Assembly: GCF_000759345.1 (NCBI RefSeq) | Contig: NZ_JPZL01000002.1 | Span: 496,001 to 560,000 of the forward strand | Source: Litchfieldella xinjiangensis | GTDB taxonomy: Bacteria > Pseudomonadota > Gammaproteobacteria > Pseudomonadales > Halomonadaceae | DNA: 64,000 bases | Direction: 5' to 3' | Shown: piece by piece, positions 52,198-60,631 of the stretch | How positions within the stretch are numbered: the stretch's first letter is position 1 | How the letters are laid out: each line of letters starts with the position of its first letter | Made by a program: the position numbers and the translations under genes | Notes under the pieces: model-generated | Database searches by the model: none | Told to the model about the DNA's origin: nothing | What the model saw: only the letters and a program-made list of their open reading frames with translations

Positions 52198-53142
52198 TCA
52201 CGCCAAGGCGGGGGTAGGTCTACTGAGCGAGGGCGAGGTAGTGCCTTGCCACTCTTCAGGCGTGGCTTGCCTCAAATGCTTGATCAGGGCGGTCAGCTTG
52301 CGGGGCTGCCGGCCGAAGGGATAGAGCAAGGTGACGGGGAGAGGCGGGGCTTGCCATTGTGGCAGGCACGCTTTCAGCGACTCAGGGTGATGGCTAAGCC
52401 GCTGTTCGGCCATCCAGTGCGGAAGCAGACCCAGCCCCTTGCCACGGGCAATGGCGTCGATATGCAGGACATGCTGGTCGACACGCAGCCAGGAGGGCGA
52501 GGGCAGGATCTGACACTCGTCCTCGTCGCCCATATGGCGAAGCCATAAGCCTTGTGAGGACTCCCCCAATAAATCGACCCAGGCATGTTCGCTTAGCTCT
52601 CGAGGGTGTCTTGGCTCCCCTCGCTTGGCGAGATAGTCGGGGTGGGCGTACAAGCCGCGCGTCATGGCGCCCAGTGTTTCCTGGCGCAACCCGCATTCGG
52701 GGGGCATGCCGAGCCATAGGCACAGTGCCGTGTCTTCGGGACCCCGCGGTGGGGTGAGCTGAGTGTGAAGAGTGAGCCGGAGTGCCGGATAGCGACTCAG
52801 GAACGTTTCCAATTCTCGAACGAACCAGCCGCGGGCAAAGGCCTCATGCATGTGGATGACCAATTCGCCACTGACCTCTTCGCGGAGTTCATCGAGTGCA
52901 TGTTGGCTTTGCGAGGCAAGGCTGAGGATCTGCTCGCAGTAACGATGAAAGAGAATGCCGGCTTCGGTAGGGATCAACCGATTGGCCTGACGTCGCAGCA
53001 AGGGCTGCCCCAGCTGCGACTCGAGCTGGCTGAGACGGCGGCTTAACGTCGATTTCGCCACACCGAGCTCACGTGCGCTATTGGTCAAGCTGCCGGAGCC
53101 ATACACGGCAGAGAAAGCGGCCAGTTCATCGAGGTTGTACAT
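52198..53142 (-). CDS. LysR-family transcriptional regulator
   Basis: 314 residues from the methionine of MYNLDELAAFSAVYGSGS (ATG complement 53140-53142); the frame extends 14 residues further without a better site. The winged helix covers about residues 3-62, with GVAKSTLSRRLSQLESQLG. The effector domain follows and ends in a 30-residue polar tail. It lies upstream of, and on the same strand as, the PQQ dehydrogenase pair, 157 bases away, and is divergent from the iron-siderophore genes. Control of the PQQ genes is plausible but not shown. Confidence 0.92.
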   Translation of the reverse strand: MYNLDELAAFSAVYGSGSLTNSARELGVAKSTLSRRLSQLESQLGQPLLRRQANRLIPTEAGILFHRYCEQILSLASQSQHALDELREEVSGELVIHMHEAFARGWFVRELETFLSRYPALRLTLHTQLTPPRGPEDTALCLWLGMPPECGLRQETLGAMTRGLYAHPDYLAKRGEPRHPRELSEHAWVDLLGESSQGLWLRHMGDEDECQILPSPSWLRVDQHVLHIDAIARGKGLGLLPHWMAEQRLSHHPESLKACLPQWQAPPLPVTLLYPFGRQPRKLTALIKHLRQATPEEWQGTTSPSLSRPTPALA

Positions 53143-53209
53143 GGGACGTCTCGTGTAAAGCGAACTACGCGTCGAACAGAACAATTAGTTTCGCACAGTC
53201 AAATGTTTT

Positions 53210-53224
53210 TGAAAATCATTCCCG
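53210..53224. promoter_or_regulatory. Weak Fur-box-like sequence
   Basis: TGAAAAT-C-ATTCCCG matches the Fur 7-1-7 core TGATAATnATTATCA at 10 of 14 positions. It lies in the divergent region between the LysR and siderophore-receptor genes, upstream of a better site. Confidence 0.35.
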
Positions 53225-53305
53225 AATGCGATGCAGTTGATGGTATCGGTTGGTGTTGCAGGATAGGGAACGGGGCGTTGTCGATAAACTCAATGCAGAC
53301 GCTTC

Positions 53306-53320
53306 TGAGAGTCATTATCA
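53306..53320. promoter_or_regulatory. Fur box before the ferric-siderophore importer
   Basis: TGAGAGT-C-ATTATCA matches the Fur 7-1-7 core at 12 of 14 positions, 29 bases upstream of the binding protein start. It is placed to repress the operon in iron-replete cells. Confidence 0.75.
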
Positions 53321-53348
53321 TCCTCGCCATATTGTCAGGAGAGCATTC

Positions 53349-54308
53349 ATGTCGACGCGCATCCCTTTTTCCACAATCCGCCTGTCTCGACTGGTTTCCG
53401 CCGGCGCCGTGTCGCTTCTGCTGGCCATGGTCAGCGCTTCGCCTGTGCTGGCAAGGACCCTGGATACCGCCTATGGCGAAGTGGAGATCGAAGGCGAGCC
53501 ACAGCGTGTCGTGACGCTTTATGAAGGCGCGCTGGATGTCTCCGTCGCGGCCGGTATTACGCCATTGGCGGCTGTTGCCACTCGCGGTGGGGAGGGGGTG
53601 GCCTCGTATCTGGAGAGTGACGTTCCGGGCATCGCCATCGTGGGTACGGCCCGTGAAACCAACCTGGAAGCTGTCGTGGCGCAGTCGCCGGATCTCATCC
53701 TGGCCTCTCCGCAGCTGCCCCAGGAACAGTACGCCATCCTGTCGCGCATCGCTCCGACGCTGGTGCCGCTCACCGAAGAGACCACCGCCGAGAGTTGGAA
53801 AGACGAAGCCCGCTTTTTCGCCAAGGGGCTGGGTAAAGCGTCCCAGATCGAGCAGCGCTTAGAGGAGCTGGAACGTCGCGCCGAAGCGATCGCTGAACAC
53901 GTATCAGCCCAGGGCAGCCCCGGGGCCAGCCTGGTGCGTTGGATGCCCCAGGGACCGCTGGTCATGTCCGAACAGCTTTTCTCGACCGGTTTGCTGGCAG
54001 CGGCAGGCTTCGAGGTGACCGATGCCGGCCTGGTCAAGGGCGGGCGTCCGCATAGTGATCCGCTGAGCCTGGAAAACCTGGCCCGCATCGACAACGATTG
54101 GCTGTTCCTGGCCACGCTCAATGAAGAGGGCGAAGCCGCGCTGGAATCGGCCCGAACCTCGCCGGCTTTCTCGCGTCTCTCTGCGGTGGAAAACGATCGT
54201 GTCGTGCCCGTGAATGGTCAGCTCTGGACGAGCGCAACAGGGCCGCTGGCCGCCAGCGCTATCCTGGACCGCATTGCCGAGGTGACCGGTGCCGGAACCG
54301 GCGACTGA
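53349..54308 (+). CDS. Ferric-siderophore ABC transporter substrate-binding protein
   Basis: 319 residues from ATG 53349 with AGGAGA upstream; the frame from 53250 has no signal. A signal peptide ends near SPVLARTLD. The class III binding fold of FecB/FhuD/BtuF is seen in GEPQRVVTLYEGALDVSVAAG, ETNLEAVVAQSPDLILAS and LENLARIDNDWLFLATL, a long helix connecting the two lobes. It collects an iron-siderophore in the periplasm. First gene of the operon with two FecCD permeases and an ATPase; no outer-membrane receptor or siderophore synthesis gene is in the window, so the ligand is unknown. Confidence 0.93.
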   Translation: MSTRIPFSTIRLSRLVSAGAVSLLLAMVSASPVLARTLDTAYGEVEIEGEPQRVVTLYEGALDVSVAAGITPLAAVATRGGEGVASYLESDVPGIAIVGTARETNLEAVVAQSPDLILASPQLPQEQYAILSRIAPTLVPLTEETTAESWKDEARFFAKGLGKASQIEQRLEELERRAEAIAEHVSAQGSPGASLVRWMPQGPLVMSEQLFSTGLLAAAGFEVTDAGLVKGGRPHSDPLSLENLARIDNDWLFLATLNEEGEAALESARTSPAFSRLSAVENDRVVPVNGQLWTSATGPLAASAILDRIAEVTGAGTGD

Positions 54309-54309
54309 C

Positions 54310-55326
54310 ATGGTGCTATTGAAAGCGGCGGGAACCCCGCCGCGATTGCTTGCCAAGGCGTTATTTCTGGCTGGGCTGCTGCTGTTGGCATGCCTGGCCA
54401 GTTTATTGTTTGGTGCAGGGGACGTGGGCCCGGTCCGTGCACTCACCTGGTTACTCGGAGGAGGGGATGACGAGGCTCACTTCGTCATCTCGACCCTGCG
54501 CGCCCCCCGTGCCCTGATCGGGTTGACCGTGGGCATGGCATTGGGGGTTTCCGGTGCGCTGCTTCAGGCCGTGGCCCGTAATCCATTGGCGGAGCCTGGG
54601 CTGCTGGGTGTGAGTGCTGGCAGTGCCTTTGCCGTGGCCCTGATCCTGGTCATGGGGGCGAGCGCTGCCACGCTGCGGGTCGGCGTGGCCCAAATCGGTG
54701 CCCTGGTGGGCTGCCTTTGTGTTCTGGGCGTGGCACGGCTGCGCGGTGTCGACGGTGATCCGATCCGTCTGGTGCTTGCTGGCGCGGCCTTTACTGGATT
54801 GCTGGGCGCTCTGACCTCGCTGCTGTTGCTGTACGACCAGCGTGCCGCTGACGAGATACGCTTCTGGGTCGTGGGTAGCTTGTCTGGCCGCCGTTTGGAC
54901 GATCTGGTGGCGATAGCGCCGGGCCTGCTGGTGGCGGGAGTCATCACATTACTGATTGCCCGCCCACTGGCATCGCTTGCGCTGGGCGAGCGTGTCGCCA
55001 CCGGACTCGGCCATCAACCCAAGCTGATTCGCCTTTTGGTGATCTTCTCGGTCGCGCTGCTGGTAGGGTCGGCCACCGCGGTGGCCGGGCCCATCGCCTT
55101 CGTGGGACTCGTGGTGCCGTATGCAGCCCGGGCACTGGCAGGGCCCGATATCCGCCGAACGCTATGGCTGTGCCTGTTGCTGGGGCCGCTGATGGTCATT
55201 ACCGCCGATATCATTTCCCGGTTGCTGGTGGCCCCTTCGGAAATGCCGTTGGGGGTCCTGACGGCGCTCTGTGGCGCGCCGGTATTGGTGGCCGTGGTGA
55301 GAGCCCGCCGCCTGCCGTCCCTCTAG
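54310..55326 (+). CDS. FecCD-family iron-siderophore permease 1
   Basis: 338 residues from ATG 54310; GTG at 54289, overlapping the receptor gene and preceded by GAGG, is possible. About ten membrane helices. RAPRALIGLTVGMALGVSGA, ARNPLAEPGLLGVSAGSAFA and FVGLVVPYAARAL with the GP-type coupling region are standard for FecC/BtuC-type subunits. It forms the inner-membrane pathway with permease 2. Confidence 0.94.
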   Translation: MVLLKAAGTPPRLLAKALFLAGLLLLACLASLLFGAGDVGPVRALTWLLGGGDDEAHFVISTLRAPRALIGLTVGMALGVSGALLQAVARNPLAEPGLLGVSAGSAFAVALILVMGASAATLRVGVAQIGALVGCLCVLGVARLRGVDGDPIRLVLAGAAFTGLLGALTSLLLLYDQRAADEIRFWVVGSLSGRRLDDLVAIAPGLLVAGVITLLIARPLASLALGERVATGLGHQPKLIRLLVIFSVALLVGSATAVAGPIAFVGLVVPYAARALAGPDIRRTLWLCLLLGPLMVITADIISRLLVAPSEMPLGVLTALCGAPVLVAVVRARRLPSL

Positions 55327-55336
55327 GCCATGTAAC

Positions 55337-56461
55337 ATGAACTCCTATTCTTCCAGTGATGTTGCCATGAAGCGTTCAGCTGACCGGGGCCCAACGCTCC
55401 ACGGGCCGGCACATGCCCCGAATGGGACATGGTGTCTGGCTTGGTCCGGAAACGGCGGCCAGCAACACAGCCTATTGATAGACCGTCGCGGCCTTGCAGC
55501 CAATCTCCTGCTCGCCCTGGGATTGATGGCCTCTTCCTTGGCCTATCTCAGCTTGGGTAGCCTGACTGTCGCTCCCTGGGAGCTCATCGACGTACTGGCC
55601 GGAGGGGGCGATCCGGTGGCTTCGTTCATGGTTCAGGAGTTGCGCCTGCCGCGCCTGGCAATAGCGTGCTTGACCGGGGCGGCCTTTGCCTTGTCCGGCT
55701 GCCTGATGCAGACCCTGGCGCGCAACCGTCTGGCGACACCGGGCATCATCGGTATCGACAATGGTGCCACTGCGTTCGCGGTGGCCTCGGTCGTCGGTAT
55801 CGGTGTGGTGATTGCGCCACCGGCAATGGCCTTAGCCGGGGCGGCAACAGCAACGGCCCTGACCTTCGGGTTGGTCGGCGGTGGCGGCGCGCGGGGGTAC
55901 CGCTTCATCGTTGCCGGTATCGGTGTGGGTGCCGTCTTCGGTGCGATCACCCAGCTGCTCTTGGCGCGAGTGTCCATCGATGTGGCCAATTCCGCCTACC
56001 CCTGGACGGTAGGCACGCTGAATGCACGGCCCTCCAACGCCGTAGCCGCGCTGGCGTTGGGCTTGCCGCTGGGGCTGTTGGCCGCATTGGGACTCTCCCG
56101 GGCGCTTGCTGTGATGCGCTTCTCCGAGTCTGTGGCCAAGGGGCTGGGCCAGCCCGTCAATCGTCGACGTCACCAGGCGCTGATCCTGGCGGTCATCCTA
56201 ACCGCGCTGGCCGTCGCCGTTGCGGGCCCCGTTGGCATGGTGGGATTGATCGGTCCTGAAATCGCGCGTTACCTGTCTTCTTCACGCAGTGTACCCATTG
56301 TCGCCTCGGCGCTGGCCGGTGCCTTGGTCATGGTACTTTCCGACCTTGTGGGACGTACGCTTTTTACGCCCATCGAAGTGCCGGTAGGCATCGTGACGTC
56401 GGTTGTCGGGGCGCCTTACCTGCTGTGGATATTGCTACGTACCTCCAGGAGCCTTGCATGA
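55337..56461 (+). CDS. FecCD-family iron-siderophore permease 2
   Basis: 374 residues. The first 45-50 residues are polar and not family-like ([13 protein letters not shown] and on), so a later start cannot be excluded. The body has about ten helices with [36 protein letters not shown] and [15 protein letters not shown] as family markers. It pairs with permease 1, 10 bases upstream, and overlaps the ATPase gene by ATGA (56458-56461). Confidence 0.93.
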   Translation: MNSYSSSDVAMKRSADRGPTLHGPAHAPNGTWCLAWSGNGGQQHSLLIDRRGLAANLLLALGLMASSLAYLSLGSLTVAPWELIDVLAGGGDPVASFMVQELRLPRLAIACLTGAAFALSGCLMQTLARNRLATPGIIGIDNGATAFAVASVVGIGVVIAPPAMALAGAATATALTFGLVGGGGARGYRFIVAGIGVGAVFGAITQLLLARVSIDVANSAYPWTVGTLNARPSNAVAALALGLPLGLLAALGLSRALAVMRFSESVAKGLGQPVNRRRHQALILAVILTALAVAVAGPVGMVGLIGPEIARYLSSSRSVPIVASALAGALVMVLSDLVGRTLFTPIEVPVGIVTSVVGAPYLLWILLRTSRSLA

Positions 56462-57276
56462 GCACACCCTCCGATGCCCTTGGGGACGAGGCCGCGGGTC
56501 TCGAGGCCAGCGACCTGGGACTTGCCTACGGTAAGCACACGATCATCGAGGCCCTGAATCTTTCGCTTCCCCAAGGCCAGGTAACGGCCATCGTCGGGCC
56601 CAACGGGTGCGGCAAGTCGACGCTCTTGGCCGGGCTGGCGCGGCTGCATACGCCCAGCCAGGGCCATGTGCTGCTCGATGGCCAGGATATCCAGCGGTTG
56701 CCGTCGCGCGCCCTGGCAACGCGCCTGGCCCTACTTCCCCAGGAAACCCACGCGCCCGAAGGGTTAACGGTCAGCGAACTGATTCGTTTCGGACGACAGC
56801 CCCATCAGGGGTGGCTGCGTCAATGGTCGGAGGAGGACCAGTGTGTGGTCGCCCAGGCCATGGAGGCGGCAGACCTGCAAGGGTTGGCCGACCGCAGCCT
56901 GGACGCGCTGTCCGGCGGCCAGCGCCAACGTGCCTGGATAGCGATGACTATCGCTCAGCACACTCCGTTGTTGTTGCTCGACGAGCCCACGTCGGCACTC
57001 GACCTGGGACACCAGATCGAGGTGTTCGAACTGATACGGCGCCTGGCCGCCAAGGGCAGAACGGTGGTGATGGTGGTTCACGACCTGGCCAGCGCATGCC
57101 GCTATGCCGACTATCTGGTGGCCATGCATGAAGGTGCCATCATCGCTGAAGGCGATCCACGCGATATCGTCACGCCCACTCTGGTACGGCAACTCTACGG
57201 GATCGACTGCACCCTCATCCCCGATCCCGAGACGGGGAGCCCGCTGCTGGCGGGAATACGGCGCGCCTCGAGCTAG
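56458..57276 (+). CDS. Iron-siderophore ABC transporter ATP-binding protein (FecE type)
   Basis: 272 residues from ATG 56458 with AGGAG upstream. Walker [10 protein letters not shown] is near residues 47-55, [10 protein letters not shown] is a FepC/FecE feature, signature [13 protein letters not shown], Walker [13 protein letters not shown] and switch [13 protein letters not shown]. It powers uptake by the two FecCD permeases. Last gene of the operon; its stop shares four bases (CTAG) with the convergent dehydratase stop. Confidence 0.95.
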   Translation: MSTPSDALGDEAAGLEASDLGLAYGKHTIIEALNLSLPQGQVTAIVGPNGCGKSTLLAGLARLHTPSQGHVLLDGQDIQRLPSRALATRLALLPQETHAPEGLTVSELIRFGRQPHQGWLRQWSEEDQCVVAQAMEAADLQGLADRSLDALSGGQRQRAWIAMTIAQHTPLLLLDEPTSALDLGHQIEVFELIRRLAAKGRTVVMVVHDLASACRYADYLVAMHEGAIIAEGDPRDIVTPTLVRQLYGIDCTLIPDPETGSPLLAGIRRASS

Positions 57277-58220
57277 ACGAGGCCCTTCAGTTCATCCCAC
57301 CCTACATTGCCTCCGGTAACGACAACGACGATATCGCCCTTTGTAGGTAGCGACACCAGCCCTTCTTGAAGGGCAGCGATACCCACGGCAGCGCCAGGCT
57401 CGACATAGAGCTTGGCGCTTTCGAGCAGATGTCGCATGGCGTCGAGGATCGCTTTGTCATCGACCGCTGTCATGGCATCGACATGCTGTCGACACAGGGG
57501 ATAGGTATGTTCACCCACGCGAGCCGCTGCCAGGCTCTTGGCACAGGTGTCGACCTCGCTCAGCGACTGCGGCGTATCGTGGCGCCAGGCGTGCGCCATG
57601 CTAGCCGCGCCTTCGGGTTCCACACCGATCAATTGCATGTCGGGCCGCAAGGCACGTACCGCGATGCCGATCCCGGAGATCAGCCCGCCCCCGCCCACTG
57701 GACAAACGATCGATGCGGCAGCGGGTGCCTGCTCGAGGATTTCCAGCCCCACGGTGCCCTGGCCCGCGATAATGCGGGGGTCGTCGTAAGGATGGACCAG
57801 GGTCAGTCCTCGCTCGTCTACCAGGGAATGCATCAGCGCCCAGGCAGCATTGATGTCGCCCTCGAGTATCACTTCGGCACCCAGCTCACGGCTGCCTTCG
57901 ACCTTGAACGCGCTGGCGTCGGTAGGCGTGGCGATCGTTACCGGTATGTTGGCCTCACGCGCCGCCCAGGCGAGCCCCAGGGCATGGTTACCTGCCGACA
58001 CGGCGCCTAGCCCCTTGTCGAGCTCTGACCGGTGCGCAGTGCGGATCCAGTTCAGCCCCCCTCGAGGTTTGAACGAGCCGGTCTGCTGTAGCGATTCGGC
58101 CTTTAACCAGACGCGCCGCCCCAGTCGCTCCGATAATGAATGATCGGCAATCAGCGGCGTGGGGGCCAGGCGATCGGCGATCCGGGCCTGGGCCTGCCGG
58201 AGCGTGTCGAGAGTGATCAT
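57273..58220 (-). CDS. PLP-dependent threonine/serine dehydratase family protein
   Basis: 315 residues with a single catalytic domain and no ACT or regulatory domain. The PLP lysine is K51 in TGSFKPRGG, the phosphate loop is GGGGLISG near 170, and [14 protein letters not shown] is in place of the usual AGNHAQG. It fits the catabolic threonine dehydratase/serine racemase/hydroxyaspartate dehydratase group (fold type II). It probably deaminates threonine, serine or a related hydroxy amino acid. Convergent with the siderophore ATPase gene by a four-base overlap. Confidence 0.88.
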   Translation of the reverse strand: MITLDTLRQAQARIADRLAPTPLIADHSLSERLGRRVWLKAESLQQTGSFKPRGGLNWIRTAHRSELDKGLGAVSAGNHALGLAWAAREANIPVTIATPTDASAFKVEGSRELGAEVILEGDINAAWALMHSLVDERGLTLVHPYDDPRIIAGQGTVGLEILEQAPAAASIVCPVGGGGLISGIGIAVRALRPDMQLIGVEPEGAASMAHAWRHDTPQSLSEVDTCAKSLAAARVGEHTYPLCRQHVDAMTAVDDKAILDAMRHLLESAKLYVEPGAAVGIAALQEGLVSLPTKGDIVVVVTGGNVGWDELKGLV

Positions 58221-58297
58221 GGCGATACCTTGTTGTGGCGACGTACTAGGAAATAGCCTAGTTCACGCTTGGGGGAGACATCGCCATGATTCCTTGT

Positions 58298-58333
58298 TGC
58301 AATGCAACAAGGTCATTGCTATGCTGCTTTGCA
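58298..58333. promoter_or_regulatory. Two PhaR-like TGC-N3-GCA sites before the phasin gene
   Basis: TTGC-AAT-GCAA has its TGC-N3-GCA core at 58298-58306, inside a longer perfect dyad CCTTGTTGC/GCAACAAGG (58292-58312). CTGC-TTT-GCAA has its core at 58325-58333, 27 bases further, and its right half extends to GCAACAAGG again. PhaR, the phasin repressor of PHA producers, is known to bind CTGC-N3-GCAG-type sequences. No phaR gene is in the window. Confidence 0.65.
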
Positions 58334-58400
58334 ACAAGGAGGCCATCATGGCTTTCTCACACATGTCGCTACACACATGTCTATTGATGGAGGTGTTACC

Positions 58401-58769
58401 ATGAGCAACGCCAATTCCGAGCAAGCGAACAAGCAATTCGAATCACTGTTCCTGTCACCGGCACGCGCTTACGCATCGCTGGCGATCGATTACACCGAGC
58501 AGCTGATGAATACCCAGTACGACGCAGCCAAGACCTATGCCGAAGTGGGCCTCAATCAGTTCCGCTCGGCGCTGTCCATCAGCGATCAGGAAGGCCTGCG
58601 CAATTACGTCGAAGGCCAGCAGCAGGTCGCCAAGGATGTCAGCGAGCGCCTGCAGCGTGATACCCAGAAAGTGGTGTCGCTGAATCAGGAATTCATGCAG
58701 AAGAGCCAGAAGCTGGCTGAAGACAACATGAAGTCCGCATCCAAGTCGACCGCTAAAGCGACCAAGTAA
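58401..58769 (+). CDS. Phasin family protein
   Basis: 122 residues from ATG 58401 with GGAGG upstream; the frame from 58302 runs through the operator region and is rejected. The sequence is amphipathic and helical with NKQFESLFLSPARAYASLAI, EQLMNTQYDAAKTYAEVGLNQ and a lysine- and alanine-rich C-terminus (KSASKSTAKATK) as in phasins that coat polyhydroxyalkanoate granules. It stabilises the granule surface. It is a single gene with PhaR-like sites upstream and a strong terminator downstream. Confidence 0.9.
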   Translation: MSNANSEQANKQFESLFLSPARAYASLAIDYTEQLMNTQYDAAKTYAEVGLNQFRSALSISDQEGLRNYVEGQQQVAKDVSERLQRDTQKVVSLNQEFMQKSQKLAEDNMKSASKSTAKATK

Positions 58770-58792
58770 GTCGCTCCGGTCTATGGATCGTG

Positions 58793-58820
58793 AACCGCCG
58801 CCCCATGGGGCGGCGGTTTT
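58793..58820 (+). terminator. Rho-independent terminator of the phasin gene
   Basis: AACCGCCGCCCC and GGGGCGGCGGTT form a perfect 12-base stem around AT, ending in TTTT. It lies 24 bases past the phasin stop. Confidence 0.92.
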
Positions 58821-58911
58821 CGTTGTGGCCTCCATCGCGTTCGTGCCGAACAGGCAAAACCCCCTGGGCGTCCTATGCTGGGATGAAGTTTCGCTGATGT
58901 AGGGAGCATGC

Positions 58912-60429
58912 ATGCGAACGTTGATCATCCTCGGCCACCCTCGCCGAGACAGCCTGTGTGGCGCCATGGCCGAGGCCTACCGGCAAGGGGCGGAGCAAGC
59001 CGGGGTCGAGACCCACCTGTTATCCCTTGGCGAACTCGACTTCGACCCGCATGTGCGCGAGGACTCGCCCGAGCTTCAGCCTCTGGAGCCGGACCTGGAG
59101 CGTGGCCGGGCGTGGCTTGCCTGGGCCGAGCATCTGGTTTTCGTCTACCCCAACTGGTGGGGTACCATGCCGGCGCTGCTCAAAGGCTTCCTCGATCGAC
59201 TCGTGATGCCCGGCGACGCGTTTCGCTTCTATGGCCCCGGAGCCACCCAGTGGGAAGGCCTCTGGGCGGGCAAGACGGCTCAACTGATCACCACCATGGA
59301 CACGCCGCCCCCCGTGTATCGATGGCTTTTCAAGGCGCCGGGAACCCATGCCATGCGCAATGCGACGCTGGGATTCTGCGGAGTGAAGCCCGTACGTTCA
59401 CTCGTGGTCGGTCCCGTACGGACGTCGGACGACCCGCAGCGTCGCGAGTGGATCGAACGGGCCCGGCGTGCCGGGTTTGCGCTGGGGGGCGGGATTAAAC
59501 GTCCTGCAGCGCGAGTCATCGAGCGAGCCAGCCCCTGGCTCAAGGCGCTTCGCCTGCAGTTCTATCCGATGACCTGGGCTGCCTACACGGTAGGGGCATT
59601 GACCGCGGGCGTGAGCGGCTTGGCTTGGGGGCCCTACCTACTGGGTTATCTCTGCCTGTTCTGCCTGGAAGCCGCCACGGTTTTCTCCAACGACTATCAG
59701 GACTATCCCAGTGACCGTATCAACGCCAATCATGGCCCGTTTACGGGGGGGTCGCGCGTTCTGGTCGATGGCGAGCTGAGTTTTGCCAAGTTACGACTGG
59801 GGATCGGTCTGGCCTTGGTGGGCTTTTTCGCGGCCGGCGGATTGGCATTGCATACCGCGGGCCTACCCTTGGCGGCGGCGGGATGGCTGCTGCTCGCGCT
59901 GGTGCTCACGCTGGGGTATACCTCGCCCCCCTTGAAGCTGAGCTACCGGGGCCTGGGTGAAATGGATGTGGCCTTTACCCACAGCGCGATGGTGCTGTGG
60001 GTTGGCTACACGTTGCAGGGCGGAGAGGCCTCGGATAAGTTGCCCTGGTGGCTGGCCACGCCCCTTTTTCTCGCCATCCTTCCTGCCATCCTGTTGGCCG
60101 GCGCGCCCGACCGCGATGCCGATTCCCAGGCGGGAAAGCGGACCCTGGCGGTGCGCTTGGGTAACCGTCCACTTCTCATGCTGGCGGGGTTGGCCGTGGT
60201 CGTTGCAGCGCTCTTGGCCGTCCTGTTCGAGCATGGCGGTGGTGTCGTCGGTGAGCTCTATGCGGGACTCAGCGTTTTTGTCCTGCCCCATGCCGCCTTG
60301 TGTCTGGGGCTGTTGTGGTTCTACTACCAGCGAGGCACCGATCGCCTGAAGCGCATCAATGGCCTGCTGATCGTCACCCTTCACTATATGGTGTGGTTCG
60401 TGGCGGTACCGTTCTATCACTTGCTGTGA
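58912..60429 (+). CDS. Fusion of flavodoxin-like quinone reductase and UbiA-type prenyltransferase
   Basis: 505 residues in one uninterrupted frame. Residues 1-195 are an NQO/KefF-like NAD(P)H:quinone oxidoreductase: ILGHPRRDSL at the FMN phosphate site, FVYPNWWGTMPALLKGF near 77-93 and TTMDTPP near 127. After a short linker (about 195-215), residues 215-505 are a UbiA-superfamily domain with about eight or nine helices, the first Asp-rich motif NDYQDYPSD (260-268) and the second at DRDAD (400-404), both needed to bind Mg-prenyl diphosphate. NHGPFTGGSRVLVDG marks a distinct MenA-related clade. A quinone-modifying or -making enzyme coupled to a reductase is suggested. Single gene, terminator unseen; substrate unknown. 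Confidence 0.9.
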   Translation: MRTLIILGHPRRDSLCGAMAEAYRQGAEQAGVETHLLSLGELDFDPHVREDSPELQPLEPDLERGRAWLAWAEHLVFVYPNWWGTMPALLKGFLDRLVMPGDAFRFYGPGATQWEGLWAGKTAQLITTMDTPPPVYRWLFKAPGTHAMRNATLGFCGVKPVRSLVVGPVRTSDDPQRREWIERARRAGFALGGGIKRPAARVIERASPWLKALRLQFYPMTWAAYTVGALTAGVSGLAWGPYLLGYLCLFCLEAATVFSNDYQDYPSDRINANHGPFTGGSRVLVDGELSFAKLRLGIGLALVGFFAAGGLALHTAGLPLAAAGWLLLALVLTLGYTSPPLKLSYRGLGEMDVAFTHSAMVLWVGYTLQGGEASDKLPWWLATPLFLAILPAILLAGAPDRDADSQAGKRTLAVRLGNRPLLMLAGLAVVVAALLAVLFEHGGGVVGELYAGLSVFVLPHAALCLGLLWFYYQRGTDRLKRINGLLIVTLHYMVWFVAVPFYHLL

Positions 60430-60511
60430 GGCAAAGGCCCGACGGGCTCAGGCGTCACCCTATGTTCGTACCGCAGTCGCTAGTCATCCGTTTCGAAGCA
60501 TCGCTTAACCT

Positions 60512-60525
60512 ATGTTAATTAACAT
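60512..60525. promoter_or_regulatory. AT-rich palindrome upstream of the EAL-domain gene
   Basis: Perfect 14-base palindrome ATGTTAATTAACAT in an AT-rich stretch of a 202-base gap, 107 bases upstream of the EAL gene start. TTGTTT (60532-60537) with GATAGC 17 bases on could be a weak promoter. Binding protein unknown. Confidence 0.45.
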
Positions 60526-60631
60526 GAATTTTTGTTTCGCCATGTTATGGTCGCGATAGCATGGTTTGATTAGTCTCAAGGTAGGCGAGCTGGTATTTTG
60601 CCGCCGCAGCTACGGCGGGGGACGATGATAG

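Noticed and set aside
58302-58400. Earlier start for the phasin gene
   Set aside because: The extension passes through the PhaR-like sites and reads as repeat-derived sequence; ATG 58401 has a strong GGAGG site.
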